Source: an uncultured Dorea sp. (GTDB taxonomy: Bacteria; Bacillota; Clostridia; Lachnospirales; Lachnospiraceae). From it: DNA of 12,486 nt. The stretch spans positions 1 through 12,486 of the forward strand of contig CAQNVT010000171.1 in NCBI GenBank assembly GCA_948844705.1. The letters are read 5' to 3'. This document shows, piece by piece, positions 1-8,335 of this stretch. How positions within the stretch are numbered: the first letter of the stretch is position 1; the number at the start of each line of letters is the position of its first letter. The notes under the pieces were generated by a model. That model saw only the letters and a program-made list of their open reading frames with translations, made no database searches and was not told the origin of the DNA. The translations under genes were made by a program, and so were the position numbers.

Positions 1-15
1 CAGGAGGTGAGCATA

Positions 16-597
16 ATGAATAAAAACATTATATTATGCGGTGTCGGAGGACAGGGTACCGTCCTTGCCTCCAAATTGATCGCTGCGGCCGCCATGAAAA
101 AAAATCTTCCGGTCATGAGTGCAGAAACCATCGGAATGGCACAGAGAGGCGGAAGCGTATTCAGCCATATCCGAATCGGCGAAGGACTGTATTCTCCCAT
201 GATCGCAGAGGGAACTGCAGATGTAATTCTTGGCTTCGAACCGGGAGAGGCCGTAAGGATGCTCCCATATCTGAAAAAGGGCGGTCAGGTAATCGTAAGC
301 AGCCGCGGCATCATGCCAGTAACCGCGACACTTTCCGGGGCCTCTTACAAAAGCAGCGACATGATCGCATATTTGCAGGAAAAGGTCGCACGGCTTCTCG
401 TGGTTGACACAGAGAAAGCCTGCCGGGAACTTGGTTCGCCAAAGGTTCTGAATATTCTTCTGCTTGGGGCCGCCATCCACAGCGGCGCTCTGGGACTTTC
501 AGCGGAAGAAATAAAAGAGGTGATAAAGGAACGAATCCCCGAAAAATTTCATGAAATGAATTTCCGGGCGCTGGAATATACATATCAGGACATATAA
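16..597 (+). CDS. iorB: Indolepyruvate:ferredoxin oxidoreductase, beta subunit (IorB)
   Basis: This is the small subunit of the enzyme that oxidatively decarboxylates arylpyruvates (indolepyruvate, phenylpyruvate, hydroxyphenylpyruvate) to aryl-acetyl-CoA and reduces ferredoxin; it acts in the cytoplasm with IorA. The product is 193 residues, normal for the subunit, and is a single pyruvate:ferredoxin oxidoreductase gamma-type domain. It opens with the GVGGQGT loop near residues 10-16, followed by the family-typical AETIGMAQRGGSV segment. I chose ATG at 16 because AGGAGG at 2-7 sits 8 nt upstream; the in-frame GTG at 7 lies inside that ribosome binding site. A TGA at 8-10 in another frame could be the stop of an upstream iorA, but too little is visible to tell. 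The next gene, for an arylacetate-CoA ligase, fits the same pathway. Substrate preference cannot be read from this subunit. Confidence 0.9.
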   Translation: MNKNIILCGVGGQGTVLASKLIAAAAMKKNLPVMSAETIGMAQRGGSVFSHIRIGEGLYSPMIAEGTADVILGFEPGEAVRMLPYLKKGGQVIVSSRGIMPVTATLSGASYKSSDMIAYLQEKVARLLVVDTEKACRELGSPKVLNILLLGAAIHSGALGLSAEEIKEVIKERIPEKFHEMNFRALEYTYQDI

Positions 598-680
598 AGA
601 TTACGAAGGCATAAGGCACGGAACATGTGCAGTGTCATAGAATATACTATATATAATAGAAAGGATAAAATAAAAATAAT

Positions 681-1916
681 ATGCAGATATCAGATTTACA
701 GATCAGTCAGGTCAACAAACAGATTCAGGCTCTCCGGCAGGCGGGAAGCTTCTATGGAAAAAAATTAGAGGATGCCGGTATCTCCGGGATTCGGACACCG
801 GAGGATTTCGAAACTCTCCCCTTTTCTGAAAAAAATGATTTGCGGGAGGCATATCCCCTCGGACTTATGACCGCGCCGGAGGAGGACATTGTAAGAATAC
901 ATTCCTCCTCGGGGACAACCGGGCTTCCGGTCATCATTCCTTATACTGCAAAGGACGTGGATGACTGGGCGGTTATGTTTGCCCGCTGCTATGAGACGGC
1001 AGGTATCACAAAAATGGACCGCATCCAGATTACGCCGGGCTATGGCCTGTGGACGGCAGGCATCGGTTTTCAGAACGGTGCAGAAAAGCTGGGCGCCATG
1101 GTGATTCCTATGGGTCCCGGAAATACCGACAAGCAGCTTCAGATGATGATGGATATGAAAAGCACCGTAATCTGTGCCACCTCTTCCTATGCGCTGCTTC
1201 TTGCAGAGGAGATTGAAAAACGGGACATCAGGGATAAGATTCATTTGAAAAAGGGTGTCATCGGCTCAGAACGCTGGGGTGAAAAGATGCGCCAGCGCAT
1301 TAAAAATGAGCTGGGCATCGAACTTTATGACATTTACGGATTGACAGAAATCTATGGGCCGGGCATCGGCATCAACTGTAAATACGATACCGGCATGCAT
1401 TACTGGGATGATTACCTCTATATAGAAATCATTGACCCGGTAACCTTAAAGCCGGTTCCTGACGGAGAGCTGGGTGAGATCGTTATCACAACCCTGGTAA
1501 AGGAAGGTGCGCCGCTCATTCGTTACCGCACCCACGATCTCTCACGCATTATCCCCGGAGAATGCCCATGCGGAAGCAAATTCCCACGTCTGGATATGAT
1601 TATGGGAAGAACAGACGACATGATAAAGATCAAGGGTGTCAACGTATTTCCAAGCCAGATCGAAGAAGTACTCCGCGATTTCCCGGAGGTGTCCAGCGAA
1701 TATCAGATCCGCATCTCCCACCTGGACGGCAGGGATACTATGCGGCTCTATGTAGAAACAAACGGAAGTGTAGATTTCCTTGACCTCGCGAAACGCATTG
1801 CCGGAACTGTGAAAAGCCGTATCGGATTTACGCCGCTTGTAAAGGTCGTAGAGCTTGGACTGCTGCCGAGAAGCGAGAAAAAATCAAAGCGAGTGATTGA
1901 TGAGAGGTATAATTAG
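681..1916 (+). CDS. paaK: Phenylacetate-CoA ligase (AMP-forming), PaaK family
   Basis: This is an adenylate-forming ligase that interconverts an arylacetate, ATP and CoA with the aryl-acetyl-CoA thioester, AMP and PPi. Its 411 residues are slightly short of the usual 430 or so but the domain order is complete: ATP-binding P-loop SSSGTTG at 75-81, YGLTEIYGPG at 219-228, RYRTHDL at 281-287, a CPCGS cysteine pair at 295-299, hinge GRTDDMIKIKG at 309-319, and a C-terminal lysine-rich PRSEKKSKRV segment near 396-405 where the catalytic lysine of the small domain is expected. It follows iorB by 83 bp on the same strand, so the two probably form one unit converting aromatic amino acid transamination products. 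In fermenting anaerobes such ligases may run toward free arylacetate. An A/G-rich ribosome binding site (GAAAGGA near 659-664) is rather far from the ATG. The gene ends just before the REP-like element. Confidence 0.9.
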   Translation: MQISDLQISQVNKQIQALRQAGSFYGKKLEDAGISGIRTPEDFETLPFSEKNDLREAYPLGLMTAPEEDIVRIHSSSGTTGLPVIIPYTAKDVDDWAVMFARCYETAGITKMDRIQITPGYGLWTAGIGFQNGAEKLGAMVIPMGPGNTDKQLQMMMDMKSTVICATSSYALLLAEEIEKRDIRDKIHLKKGVIGSERWGEKMRQRIKNELGIELYDIYGLTEIYGPGIGINCKYDTGMHYWDDYLYIEIIDPVTLKPVPDGELGEIVITTLVKEGAPLIRYRTHDLSRIIPGECPCGSKFPRLDMIMGRTDDMIKIKGVNVFPSQIEEVLRDFPEVSSEYQIRISHLDGRDTMRLYVETNGSVDFLDLAKRIAGTVKSRIGFTPLVKVVELGLLPRSEKKSKRVIDERYN

Positions 1917-1920
1917 AATA

Positions 1921-1977
1921 TCGGGGACGGGGTATTTTCAATCTGGGACGTAGTAAAATTAATTTTACTACGTCCCC
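1921..1977. repeat. REP-like palindromic element between converging genes
   Basis: Positions 1945-1960 and 1961-1976 are a perfect 16+16 bp inverted repeat with no spacer, beginning GGGACGTAG and ending CTACGTCCC. A second GGGGACG copy lies at 1923-1929, so either left copy can pair with CGTCCCC at 1971-1977. A GGGGACG head followed by a palindromic hairpin resembles the short non-autonomous REP-type repeats of Clostridia that are thought to be spread by REP-associated tyrosine transposases (RAYT/TnpA_REP, IS200-like); that class assignment is from memory of the motif. No transposase is in the window. The element fills the paaK/pyrD intergenic space and runs into pyrD, supplying its stop codon. 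It could also act as a shared transcription terminator for both strands, but neither side has a proper U-tract. Confidence 0.75.
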
Positions 1978-2873
1978 AATTTAATATCCGCAACTCTTTC
2001 AAATCCATATTCTTCCATATATTCCCTGATTCCGTCTATAATCTCCATCGTAACCTTCGGATTATAAAAGTTAGCCGTTCCTACGGATACAGCCTCCGCT
2101 CCGGCAAGCAGCATTTCAATAGCATCCTCCGCAGAGGAGATACCGCCCATACCAATAACCGGAATCTTTACTGCATGAGCCGCCTCGTAAACCATACGCA
2201 CAGCAATGGGATGGATAGACGGTCCTGATACGCCGCCGGTTTTATTTGCAAGCACAAAAGCCCTTCTGTGGATGTCTATCTTCATCCCCGTCAGCGTATT
2301 GATGAGGGATACTGCGTCTGCACCGCCGGCCTCCACGGCTTTTGCCATATCGGGAATACATGTGACATTGGGACTTAGCTTCATAATGACCGGCTGTTTT
2401 GCATATTTTTTTACAGCTTTTGTAATTGACTCGGCTGCTCTTTGGTCCTGGCCGAAGGCAATGCCGCCCTCCTTTACATTGGGGCAGGATATATTGATTT
2501 CCAGCATATCCACCGGCTCTTCGGAAAGCCGTTCTACGACCTCACAGTAATCCTTCTCTGATTTTCCGCAGACATTTACGATGATTTTCGTATCATACTG
2601 CTTTAAAAAGGGAATATCACGTCTGCAGAACAACTCGATTCCCGGATTCTGAAGACCCACCGCATTCATCATGCCGCCGTAAGTCTCTGCCACCCGGGGT
2701 GTAGGATTCCCGGCCCATGGGACATTAGCAACCCCTTTTGTTGTTACTGCACCCAATCTGTTTAAATCCATAAATTCTGAAAACTCAGCACCGGAGCCAA
2801 AGGTTCCTGATGCCACTGTCACCGGATTCTTCCATTCTACTCCGGCTATATTTACTCGCATATCCACACTCAT
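1968..2873 (-). CDS. pyrD: Dihydroorotate dehydrogenase, catalytic subunit (class 1B)
   Basis: PyrD1B is the FMN subunit that oxidises dihydroorotate to orotate in pyrimidine synthesis and passes electrons through PyrK to NAD+. The 301-residue barrel shows VASGTFGSG (19-28), TTKG with the FMN-contacting Lys46, INISCPNVKEGG with the active-site Cys130 expected for class 1 enzymes, MKLSPNV (164-170), INTLTG (191-196), and the FMN phosphate loops GMGGIS (241-246) and SVGTANF (263-269). The start overlaps the pyrK stop by one base (TGATG), so translation is probably coupled. The end is odd: the last residues (LGT) and the TAG stop are encoded inside the REP-like palindrome, so the native C-terminus appears to have been replaced. 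This lies beyond the catalytic barrel and probably leaves activity intact. Confidence 0.95.
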   Translation of the reverse strand: MSVDMRVNIAGVEWKNPVTVASGTFGSGAEFSEFMDLNRLGAVTTKGVANVPWAGNPTPRVAETYGGMMNAVGLQNPGIELFCRRDIPFLKQYDTKIIVNVCGKSEKDYCEVVERLSEEPVDMLEINISCPNVKEGGIAFGQDQRAAESITKAVKKYAKQPVIMKLSPNVTCIPDMAKAVEAGGADAVSLINTLTGMKIDIHRRAFVLANKTGGVSGPSIHPIAVRMVYEAAHAVKIPVIGMGGISSAEDAIEMLLAGAEAVSVGTANFYNPKVTMEIIDGIREYMEEYGFERVADIKLGT

Positions 2874-3664
2874 CAGATTTCCACCTCCGTAGATAGGAAT
2901 ACCGGGCCGTCCTTGCAGATCCGTTTATTATGCACATTGCTGTGGGCATCCTTTTCTGTTGACCGGCAGACGCAGCCAAGGCAGGCTCCGATTCCGCAGG
3001 CCATCCGTTCCTCCAGGGAAATATAGCATTCAATATTATTTTCTTCTGCATATTTTTTTATCGCACGCAGCATAGGAGCCGGACCGCAGGCATAGATAAT
3101 ATCTGCCTTAAGAGAATTTTCACGCACCGCATCCATAACGTTACCCTTTGTGCCCGTGCTTCCGTCTTCCGTCGAAATATAAACCTCGCCGTTCTCCTCG
3201 AATTCTTTTCTTAAAAAAGTATGTGCATCGCGGTATCCGGCAATAATCTGCTTTTTTTCGCATTTCATCTGCTTTGCCAGCTCTAAAACCGGAGGCACGC
3301 CGATTCCTCCTCCCATGAGAAACACACGCTTTCCCTCTGCTTTTTGAAGTGGAAAGCCGTTTCCTAACGGACCGATAATAGAAATACTGTCTCCCGCCTT
3401 CATCTTTGAAAACTGCTCTGTCCCGGTCCTTTTCCCGGTTACCCGGTATACAACACGCAGCCTGTTATTTTCCTTATCAATCTCACAAATACTGATGGGA
3501 CGCGGAAGAAGCTTGCTTTCGTCATTTGTGTACATAGATATAAACTGTCCCGGCACTGCTTCCCCTGCAGCCTCTGTCTCAATCCACATACTGAAAATGC
3601 CCTCTGCCAGCTGTTCTTGTGAATAAACTGCCGCCGTCTCTTTTTTTCTGCTGTTATCTGCCAT
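2873..3664 (-). CDS. pyrK: Dihydroorotate dehydrogenase electron transfer subunit
   Basis: PyrK carries FAD and a [2Fe-2S] cluster and moves electrons from the FMN of PyrD to NAD+; two PyrD and two PyrK form the holoenzyme. The 263 residues are of family length. The FAD-binding RPISI motif is at 55-59, the NAD-binding GGGIGVPP at 118-125, and the CGPAPML segment at 193-199. The cluster cysteines are Cys223, Cys228 and Cys231 (spacings of 4 and 2 residues) plus a distal Cys250; Cys233 is an extra. The start is backed by AGGAGG a few bases upstream of ATG. It lies 42 bp after pyrF and overlaps pyrD by one base, so it is part of the pyrCFKD run. Confidence 0.95.
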   Translation of the reverse strand: MADNSRKKETAAVYSQEQLAEGIFSMWIETEAAGEAVPGQFISMYTNDESKLLPRPISICEIDKENNRLRVVYRVTGKRTGTEQFSKMKAGDSISIIGPLGNGFPLQKAEGKRVFLMGGGIGVPPVLELAKQMKCEKKQIIAGYRDAHTFLRKEFEENGEVYISTEDGSTGTKGNVMDAVRENSLKADIIYACGPAPMLRAIKKYAEENNIECYISLEERMACGIGACLGCVCRSTEKDAHSNVHNKRICKDGPVFLSTEVEI

Positions 3665-3706
3665 TTCTCCTCCTGTTACTGTCCGCCTTGTTAGCAGTAA
3701 TATCCT

Positions 3707-4633
3707 CTATCTATTTTCCAGCGCGCCTTTAATATCCGAAACCATGTCCCTGACTGCCGCCCTGGATGCATCTCCGAAATGCTCCGCACCGAAATCTGCA
3801 TACTTTTCCTGCTTGTACGCCGCGATAATTCCTCTGGAAGAATTCACAATGGCGCCAAGTCCGTCCTCGTTAAAGAAATGTACCAGATCCTTTCCTTTTC
3901 CACCCTGGGCGCCGTAGCCCGGCACAAGGATATATGCCTTCGGCATGATCCTGCGAAGTACCTTCCCCATCTCCGGATAGGTTGCACCCACGACCGCGCC
4001 TACATAGCTGTATGTATCGCCCATCGCTTCCCTGCCCCATGCGTCAACCTTTTCTCCTACCAGCTCATAAAGCGGCCTTCCGTCGATCAACTGATCCTGG
4101 AATTCCCCGCTTGAAGGATTGGATGTTTTTACGAGAATAAACATACCCTTTTTCTCTTCCCTGCAAACCTTAAGAAACGGATTCACACCATCCGAGCCAA
4201 GATACGGATTTACCGTTATAAAATCCTCCCCAAAGGGTATATAAGATTTACTTCCCACCTGCACTTTTCCGATATGGCCCGCAGCATAGGCTGCGGACGT
4301 AGAGCCGATGTCTCCCCGCTTGATATCACCGATCACGACCAGCCCTTTTTCCTGACAATACTCCACGGTTCTCTTAAATACCGCAAGCCCCGGAAGACCG
4401 AACTGCTCATACATGGCGATCTGCGGCTTCACAGCCGGAATCAGATCACAGGTCTTATCCACGATCTCCTTATTAAACTGCCATACTGCCTCTGCCGCTC
4501 CCTCCAGAGTCTCGCCGAATTCCTCAAAAGCGTTTTCCTTCACATGCTCCGGAATATAGTCCAGCATAGGGTCTAAGCCCACAACAATCGGCGCTCCCGT
4601 CCTTTTAATATTTTCTACTAACCGGTTAATCAT
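3707..4633 (-). CDS. pyrF: Orotidine 5'-phosphate decarboxylase (type 2)
   Basis: This enzyme decarboxylates OMP to UMP, the last step of de novo UMP synthesis. The 308-residue length and the motif GDIKRGDIGST at 102-112 place it in the longer type 2 group; Asp103, Lys105 and Asp108 form the Asp-Lys-Asp part of the catalytic array, with an earlier lysine (Lys69 in AVKPQ) also expected in the site. GLDPML at 19-24 is the N-terminal substrate-binding strand, and NSSRGI near the C-terminus is the phosphate-gripping loop. Its ATG overlaps the pyrC stop in an ATGA arrangement (4 bp), implying translational coupling. No orotate phosphoribosyltransferase (PyrE), which must feed it, is in the window. 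Confidence 0.95.
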   Translation of the reverse strand: MINRLVENIKRTGAPIVVGLDPMLDYIPEHVKENAFEEFGETLEGAAEAVWQFNKEIVDKTCDLIPAVKPQIAMYEQFGLPGLAVFKRTVEYCQEKGLVVIGDIKRGDIGSTSAAYAAGHIGKVQVGSKSYIPFGEDFITVNPYLGSDGVNPFLKVCREEKKGMFILVKTSNPSSGEFQDQLIDGRPLYELVGEKVDAWGREAMGDTYSYVGAVVGATYPEMGKVLRRIMPKAYILVPGYGAQGGKGKDLVHFFNEDGLGAIVNSSRGIIAAYKQEKYADFGAEHFGDASRAAVRDMVSDIKGALENR

Positions 4634-5916
4634 CTCTCTTTTCCTCCATATACAATCTTTCCCGCAACCAGCGTATACACAACCTCCCCTGTCACCTCGA
4701 ACCCGTCGAAGGGTGTGTTTCTTCCTTTTGATGCAAATGCATTTTTATCGATCCGATACTCTTTTCCGGGATCAAATATCACAAGGTCCGCAATCTTTCC
4801 CTCAGACACGGAACCCTTATCAGCAAGGCCAAGTATTTTTGCCGGATTGCTGCTCATCTTCTCTGCCATGTCCATAATACTCAGGATCCCGGTCTTTACA
4901 AGCGCCGTATAAGTCAGTGCGGCCGATGTCTCGATACCGACGATTCCAAACGCGGCCTTTGCCATGGATTTGTTTTTTTCTTCTTCGGAATGAGGGGCAT
5001 GGTCTGTCGCGATCACATCCATAATACCATCTTTTAAGCCCTGCCTCAAGGCTTCTACATCCTCTTTCCCGCGAAGAGGCGGATTCATCTTGTAATTTCC
5101 GTCGTCGCAGGGAATATCGTCTGAAGTCAATATAAAATGATGGGGACATACCTCAGCCGTCACCGGAAGCCCTGCCTCCTTTGCATGCTTTACCATCTCT
5201 ACGCTGTCTGCCGTCGAGCAATGGCACAGATGCAGGCTTACGCCGGTTTCCTTCGCAAGCAGGATATCTCTTGCCGCGATCACATCCTCTACGGAATTCG
5301 TAATTCCCGGAAGTCCGAGGCGCTCCGCGTTGCCATCTGCATTCATGACGCCGCCTTCCACCATCGTAATATCCTCACAGTGGGCAAATACCGAAATGCC
5401 GCACTCCTTTGCAAGCTTCATGCCCTTTCTGTAGAGGGATGCATTCATAACCGACTTTCCGTCCTCGCTGATTGCATGGCAGCCTTCCTTTGCCATGCCC
5501 TTTATATCTGCAAGTTCTTCTCCCTTTTGCCCTATTGTCACGGCACCGAGCTGAATCACATTGGTAAGAGATTCTTCCTTCTGCCTTCTGTGCACCTCCG
5601 CCACCTTTTCCGCGGTGTCAATGACCGGTTTTGTATTCGGCATGGCACATACCGTTGTCACTCCGCCTTTTACGGCCGCCCTCCCTCCGGTTTCTAATGT
5701 TTCCTTATATTCAAGCCCCGGATCACGGAAATGCACATGCAGGTCTATAAATCCCGGCATTACATAGCATCCGTCCGCATCAAGCACCCTGTCTGCCGGC
5801 TCCGCAATATCCTCCGCCACTTTCTTAATACGGCCGTCCTTAATAAACACATCACATTTTCCGTCTCTTCCGGTCAGCGGATCCACGACATGACCGTTCT
5901 TTATCAATATCGACAT
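4630..5916 (-). CDS. pyrC: Dihydroorotase (class I)
   Basis: Dihydroorotase cyclises carbamoyl aspartate to dihydroorotate, the third step of UMP synthesis. The 428-residue amidohydrolase has all zinc ligands expected for a class I enzyme: His60 and His62 in DLHVHFRDPG, Asp152 in SEDGKS (the aspartate that bridges zinc in Gram-positive class I enzymes in place of a carboxylated lysine), His179 in FAHCED, His232 in LCHCST, and the catalytic Asp305 in ATDHAPHSEE. GGVTTVCAMPNT at 84-95 is a further class I signature. It starts 29 bp downstream of the S41 protease gene with a clear AAGGAAGG ribosome binding site, and there is no room for a pyrimidine attenuator. No aspartate transcarbamoylase gene is next to it. 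Confidence 0.95.
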   Translation of the reverse strand: MSILIKNGHVVDPLTGRDGKCDVFIKDGRIKKVAEDIAEPADRVLDADGCYVMPGFIDLHVHFRDPGLEYKETLETGGRAAVKGGVTTVCAMPNTKPVIDTAEKVAEVHRRQKEESLTNVIQLGAVTIGQKGEELADIKGMAKEGCHAISEDGKSVMNASLYRKGMKLAKECGISVFAHCEDITMVEGGVMNADGNAERLGLPGITNSVEDVIAARDILLAKETGVSLHLCHCSTADSVEMVKHAKEAGLPVTAEVCPHHFILTSDDIPCDDGNYKMNPPLRGKEDVEALRQGLKDGIMDVIATDHAPHSEEEKNKSMAKAAFGIVGIETSAALTYTALVKTGILSIMDMAEKMSSNPAKILGLADKGSVSEGKIADLVIFDPGKEYRIDKNAFASKGRNTPFDGFEVTGEVVYTLVAGKIVYGGKER

Positions 5917-5945
5917 TGTTACCTTCCTTTCCGCCCGAAAGCTTC

Positions 5946-7121
5946 CTATCTTTCAATCTCCTCCGATAATACCTCACAGGCCTTTTCAAGCTGATTATCC
6001 TTCTCCGGATTCTCCTCATCCGCCTCATAATCGATCTCCACATCCGGGGTAATACCTTTTCCGTTTATGCTTCTTCCCTTCGGCGTAAAATATTCCGAAA
6101 TCGTAAGCTTCACGCAGGTGCCGTCCTTCAGATCAAAAATCTGCTGTACCACACCTTTTCCATAGGTCTGTGTACCCACGATCTCCCCGAGACCGTAATC
6201 CTGAATCGCTCCCGCAAATATTTCCGAGGCGCTGGCACTGTTCCCATTTACAAGCACCGTCATGGGAATCTCAAGCTTGTGCGCCTCATCTGAGGATTTC
6301 TCCTGTCTCTCCCCGTTTTTATCCTCCATATATACGATAAGTCCTTCCGGAAGTATCTCATCCAGAATATCGCAGACGGTTCCCAGACCTCCGCCCGGAT
6401 TATTGCGCAGATCTACGATCAGGCCCTTCATTCCGCTGTTCTCAAGCTCTTTAAAGGCTGTCATATACTGGTCGTAGGTCACGTCATCAAACTCAAGGAT
6501 TCTGAGATATCCCAGGTCATCCTCCAGCATCCGGGACTCTACCGTCGGATATTCGATAGTTTCCCGGACCGCCGTTACCGTAACCTCCTCATTCCTGCTT
6601 CCCCGGAGAACGGTTAATTCTACCTCTGTTCCCCGCTCTCCTCTGATATCTCCCACAACCTCGCTTAAGTCTCTCCCGGTAACCTCTTTTCCCTCAACCT
6701 TATAGAGGACGTCCTCTGCCTTAAGCCCTGCCTTTTCTGACGGAGAATTCTTATAAACCTGTGAGATCGTAATAATCCCCGTATCCCTGCTCTGTGTCAT
6801 CACGGCGCCGATTCCGTCATACTCTCCTGATGTAGCTTCCATAAAGCTCTTCGTGGCTTCCTCATCATAATATACAGAATACGGATCGCCCAGACCGCTT
6901 ATATAACCTTCATAGATTCCTGACTGCAGATCCTCCTCGTTAATCTCTCCCAGATATATTTCATCCACCAGCTGCTCAAGCATCTTAAGCTTCTTTTCCG
7001 TTTCACTGCTGATTGCCTGCGAGCTTCCCCTGCTTCCGCCAAATCCAAGGCCGCAGGACATAAGCCCTACTGCCAGCAACGTAGCAAGGGCGCCGCAAAG
7101 CGCCCCTTTAAAAAATTTCAT
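5946..7121 (-). CDS. S41 family C-terminal processing protease, probable lipoprotein
   Basis: This is a secreted or membrane-tethered serine protease of the CtpA/CtpB/Prc family, 391 residues. The N-terminus is a short basic stretch, a hydrophobic segment (about 6-20) and LMSC with Cys23, a passable lipobox, so it is probably lipid-anchored outside the membrane. A PDZ domain spans about 100-180 (YDGIGAVM to LTVLRGS). The protease domain has VDLRNNPGGG (236-245) and SASASEIF with predicted nucleophile Ser297. The general base is Lys322 in YGKGVVQ, 25 residues later as in the family, with Gln326 completing the triad. AAGGAG lies 7 nt upstream of ATG. It sits 11 bp after the M23 hydrolase gene. 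Known relatives degrade or trim cell wall hydrolases or, in Bacillus, activate sporulation; here control of the neighbouring hydrolase is an inference. Confidence 0.93.
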   Translation of the reverse strand: MKFFKGALCGALATLLAVGLMSCGLGFGGSRGSSQAISSETEKKLKMLEQLVDEIYLGEINEEDLQSGIYEGYISGLGDPYSVYYDEEATKSFMEATSGEYDGIGAVMTQSRDTGIITISQVYKNSPSEKAGLKAEDVLYKVEGKEVTGRDLSEVVGDIRGERGTEVELTVLRGSRNEEVTVTAVRETIEYPTVESRMLEDDLGYLRILEFDDVTYDQYMTAFKELENSGMKGLIVDLRNNPGGGLGTVCDILDEILPEGLIVYMEDKNGERQEKSSDEAHKLEIPMTVLVNGNSASASEIFAGAIQDYGLGEIVGTQTYGKGVVQQIFDLKDGTCVKLTISEYFTPKGRSINGKGITPDVEIDYEADEENPEKDNQLEKACEVLSEEIER

Positions 7122-7132
7122 TTTTGCTCTCC

Positions 7133-8278
7133 TTACAGATAATTTCTCGGATTAACCGCCACACCGTTTACCTCCACCTGGAAATGAAGATGCGGACCGC
7201 TGGACCATCCGGTTGAACCTACGGCGCCGATCTGCTGTCCCTTCGTTACAAACTGGCCCTCACTCACATAAATTGCCGAATGATGCATGTATTTTGTAAC
7301 AAGGCCGTTTCCATGATTGATTACTACCCAGTTTCCTGCGCTGTCACTGTAGAATGCATAGAGCACCGTACCGTCCGCCGCAGCATAAGTAGGCACGCCC
7401 GTATTAGCCGCAAAATCCATTCCCTTATGCGCAGGATCACTCGGGCTTCTATATTCTCCAAACTCACTGCTGATATAAGAAGCGCCCGGACATGGATTGG
7501 TAAACTGTCCGCCTCCGCTGACTACAGAAGGCCCCGGCGATCCGCTGATCTCCACGGTACTGCCGCCGCCTGACTGTGCTGCCTGAGCCGCTGCCGCTTC
7601 CTCCGCCGCCTTTTTCCTTGCCGCTGCTTCCTCTGCTTCCTTTTTCAGCTTTTCTAAAAGCGCCGCATTATCTCCGATCTGTTTTTCCAGATCCTCAAGC
7701 TTCATATTCGCGTCTGCCAGAAGCTGCTCCACAGATGCCTGATCGTCGCTTAGCTTTTCCCGAAGATCCATAAGCTCGGTATACTCGTTCTGTAATTCCT
7801 CTTCCTGTCTTTTAACCTCCGCCACAACCTTCTGAAACGCTGTAAGCTGTTCCCTGTCATATTCAGATATCGATGTAATATATTCTGCATTATTCAGGAA
7901 TTCGCCAATACTTTTAGACGCACATAATATCTCGATAAATTCAGTATTACCGTTTTCGTACATATATTTAATGCGCTTTTTCATGCTTTCATACTGATTA
8001 TTTTCATCGACCTTGGCGTTGATCAGCTCTTCTTCCTTCTGCTGAATCTCCAGCTCCTTTGCAGACAGCTTCTTCTGCGTCTCTTCCATCTCCCCAATGA
8101 TCGCATTCAGCTTTTCTGTCAAAGAATCCTTTTCTGCCTGTGTCTCATTTTTCTGTTCCTCCAGCTGCTCCGCCTTATCCTGCGCCTCCTCTATATCAGA
8201 TGCTTTCACCTGAAAGGTAAGCCCCAGACAGAGTACGAGTACCAGCGCCATGCTGATAATTCTTTTCCACTGTAGCAT
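7133..8278 (-). CDS. Secreted murein hydrolase: coiled coil plus M23 peptidase domain (EnvC-like)
   Basis: The 381-residue protein begins with a signal peptide (hydrophobic 10-22, likely cut after VKA near residue 26). Two long coiled-coil stretches follow (about 28-110 and 140-232), then an Ala/Lys/Glu-rich and Gly/Ser linker, and a C-terminal M23 (LytM) domain from about 265. Zinc ligands are intact: His284 and Asp288 in HKGMD, and His365 in GPHLHF. Catalytic histidines are expected at His332 (YMHH) and His363. It should therefore be an active glycyl or DD-endopeptidase-type peptidoglycan hydrolase. The architecture matches EnvC and other FtsEX partners, and ftsX ends 57 bp upstream. Many Firmicutes use an NlpC/P60 (CwlO) or CHAP (PcsB) hydrolase in this role. 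A GGGGG-rich ribosome binding site precedes ATG; a TATAAT at 8296-8301 in the gap could be a weak internal promoter. Confidence 0.92.
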   Translation of the reverse strand: MLQWKRIISMALVLVLCLGLTFQVKASDIEEAQDKAEQLEEQKNETQAEKDSLTEKLNAIIGEMEETQKKLSAKELEIQQKEEELINAKVDENNQYESMKKRIKYMYENGNTEFIEILCASKSIGEFLNNAEYITSISEYDREQLTAFQKVVAEVKRQEEELQNEYTELMDLREKLSDDQASVEQLLADANMKLEDLEKQIGDNAALLEKLKKEAEEAAARKKAAEEAAAAQAAQSGGGSTVEISGSPGPSVVSGGGQFTNPCPGASYISSEFGEYRSPSDPAHKGMDFAANTGVPTYAAADGTVLYAFYSDSAGNWVVINHGNGLVTKYMHHSAIYVSEGQFVTKGQQIGAVGSTGWSSGPHLHFQVEVNGVAVNPRNYL

Positions 8279-8335
8279 ATGTAACCCCCTTAAAAATTAT
8301 ACCCGGACCGATGTATTCCGGTATCAGTCATTTAT

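Noticed and set aside
652..657. TATAAT between iorB and paaK that could be a -10 box.
   Set aside because: No matching -35 at 16-18 bp upstream; the surrounding run of alternating A and T makes chance likely, and the genes probably share a transcript.
3676..3700. Small inverted repeat TTACTG/CAGTAA in the pyrF-pyrK gap.
   Set aside because: Only 6 bp with a 13-nt loop and no T-tract; too weak for a terminator or regulator.
5137..5697. Long plus-strand open frame opposite pyrC.
   Set aside because: Antisense shadow of a well-supported gene; no start signal and Cys/His-rich translation typical of a reversed frame.
8296..8301. TATAAT on the minus strand upstream of the M23 gene.
   Set aside because: No -35-like hexamer at proper spacing; kept only as a note in the gene entry.
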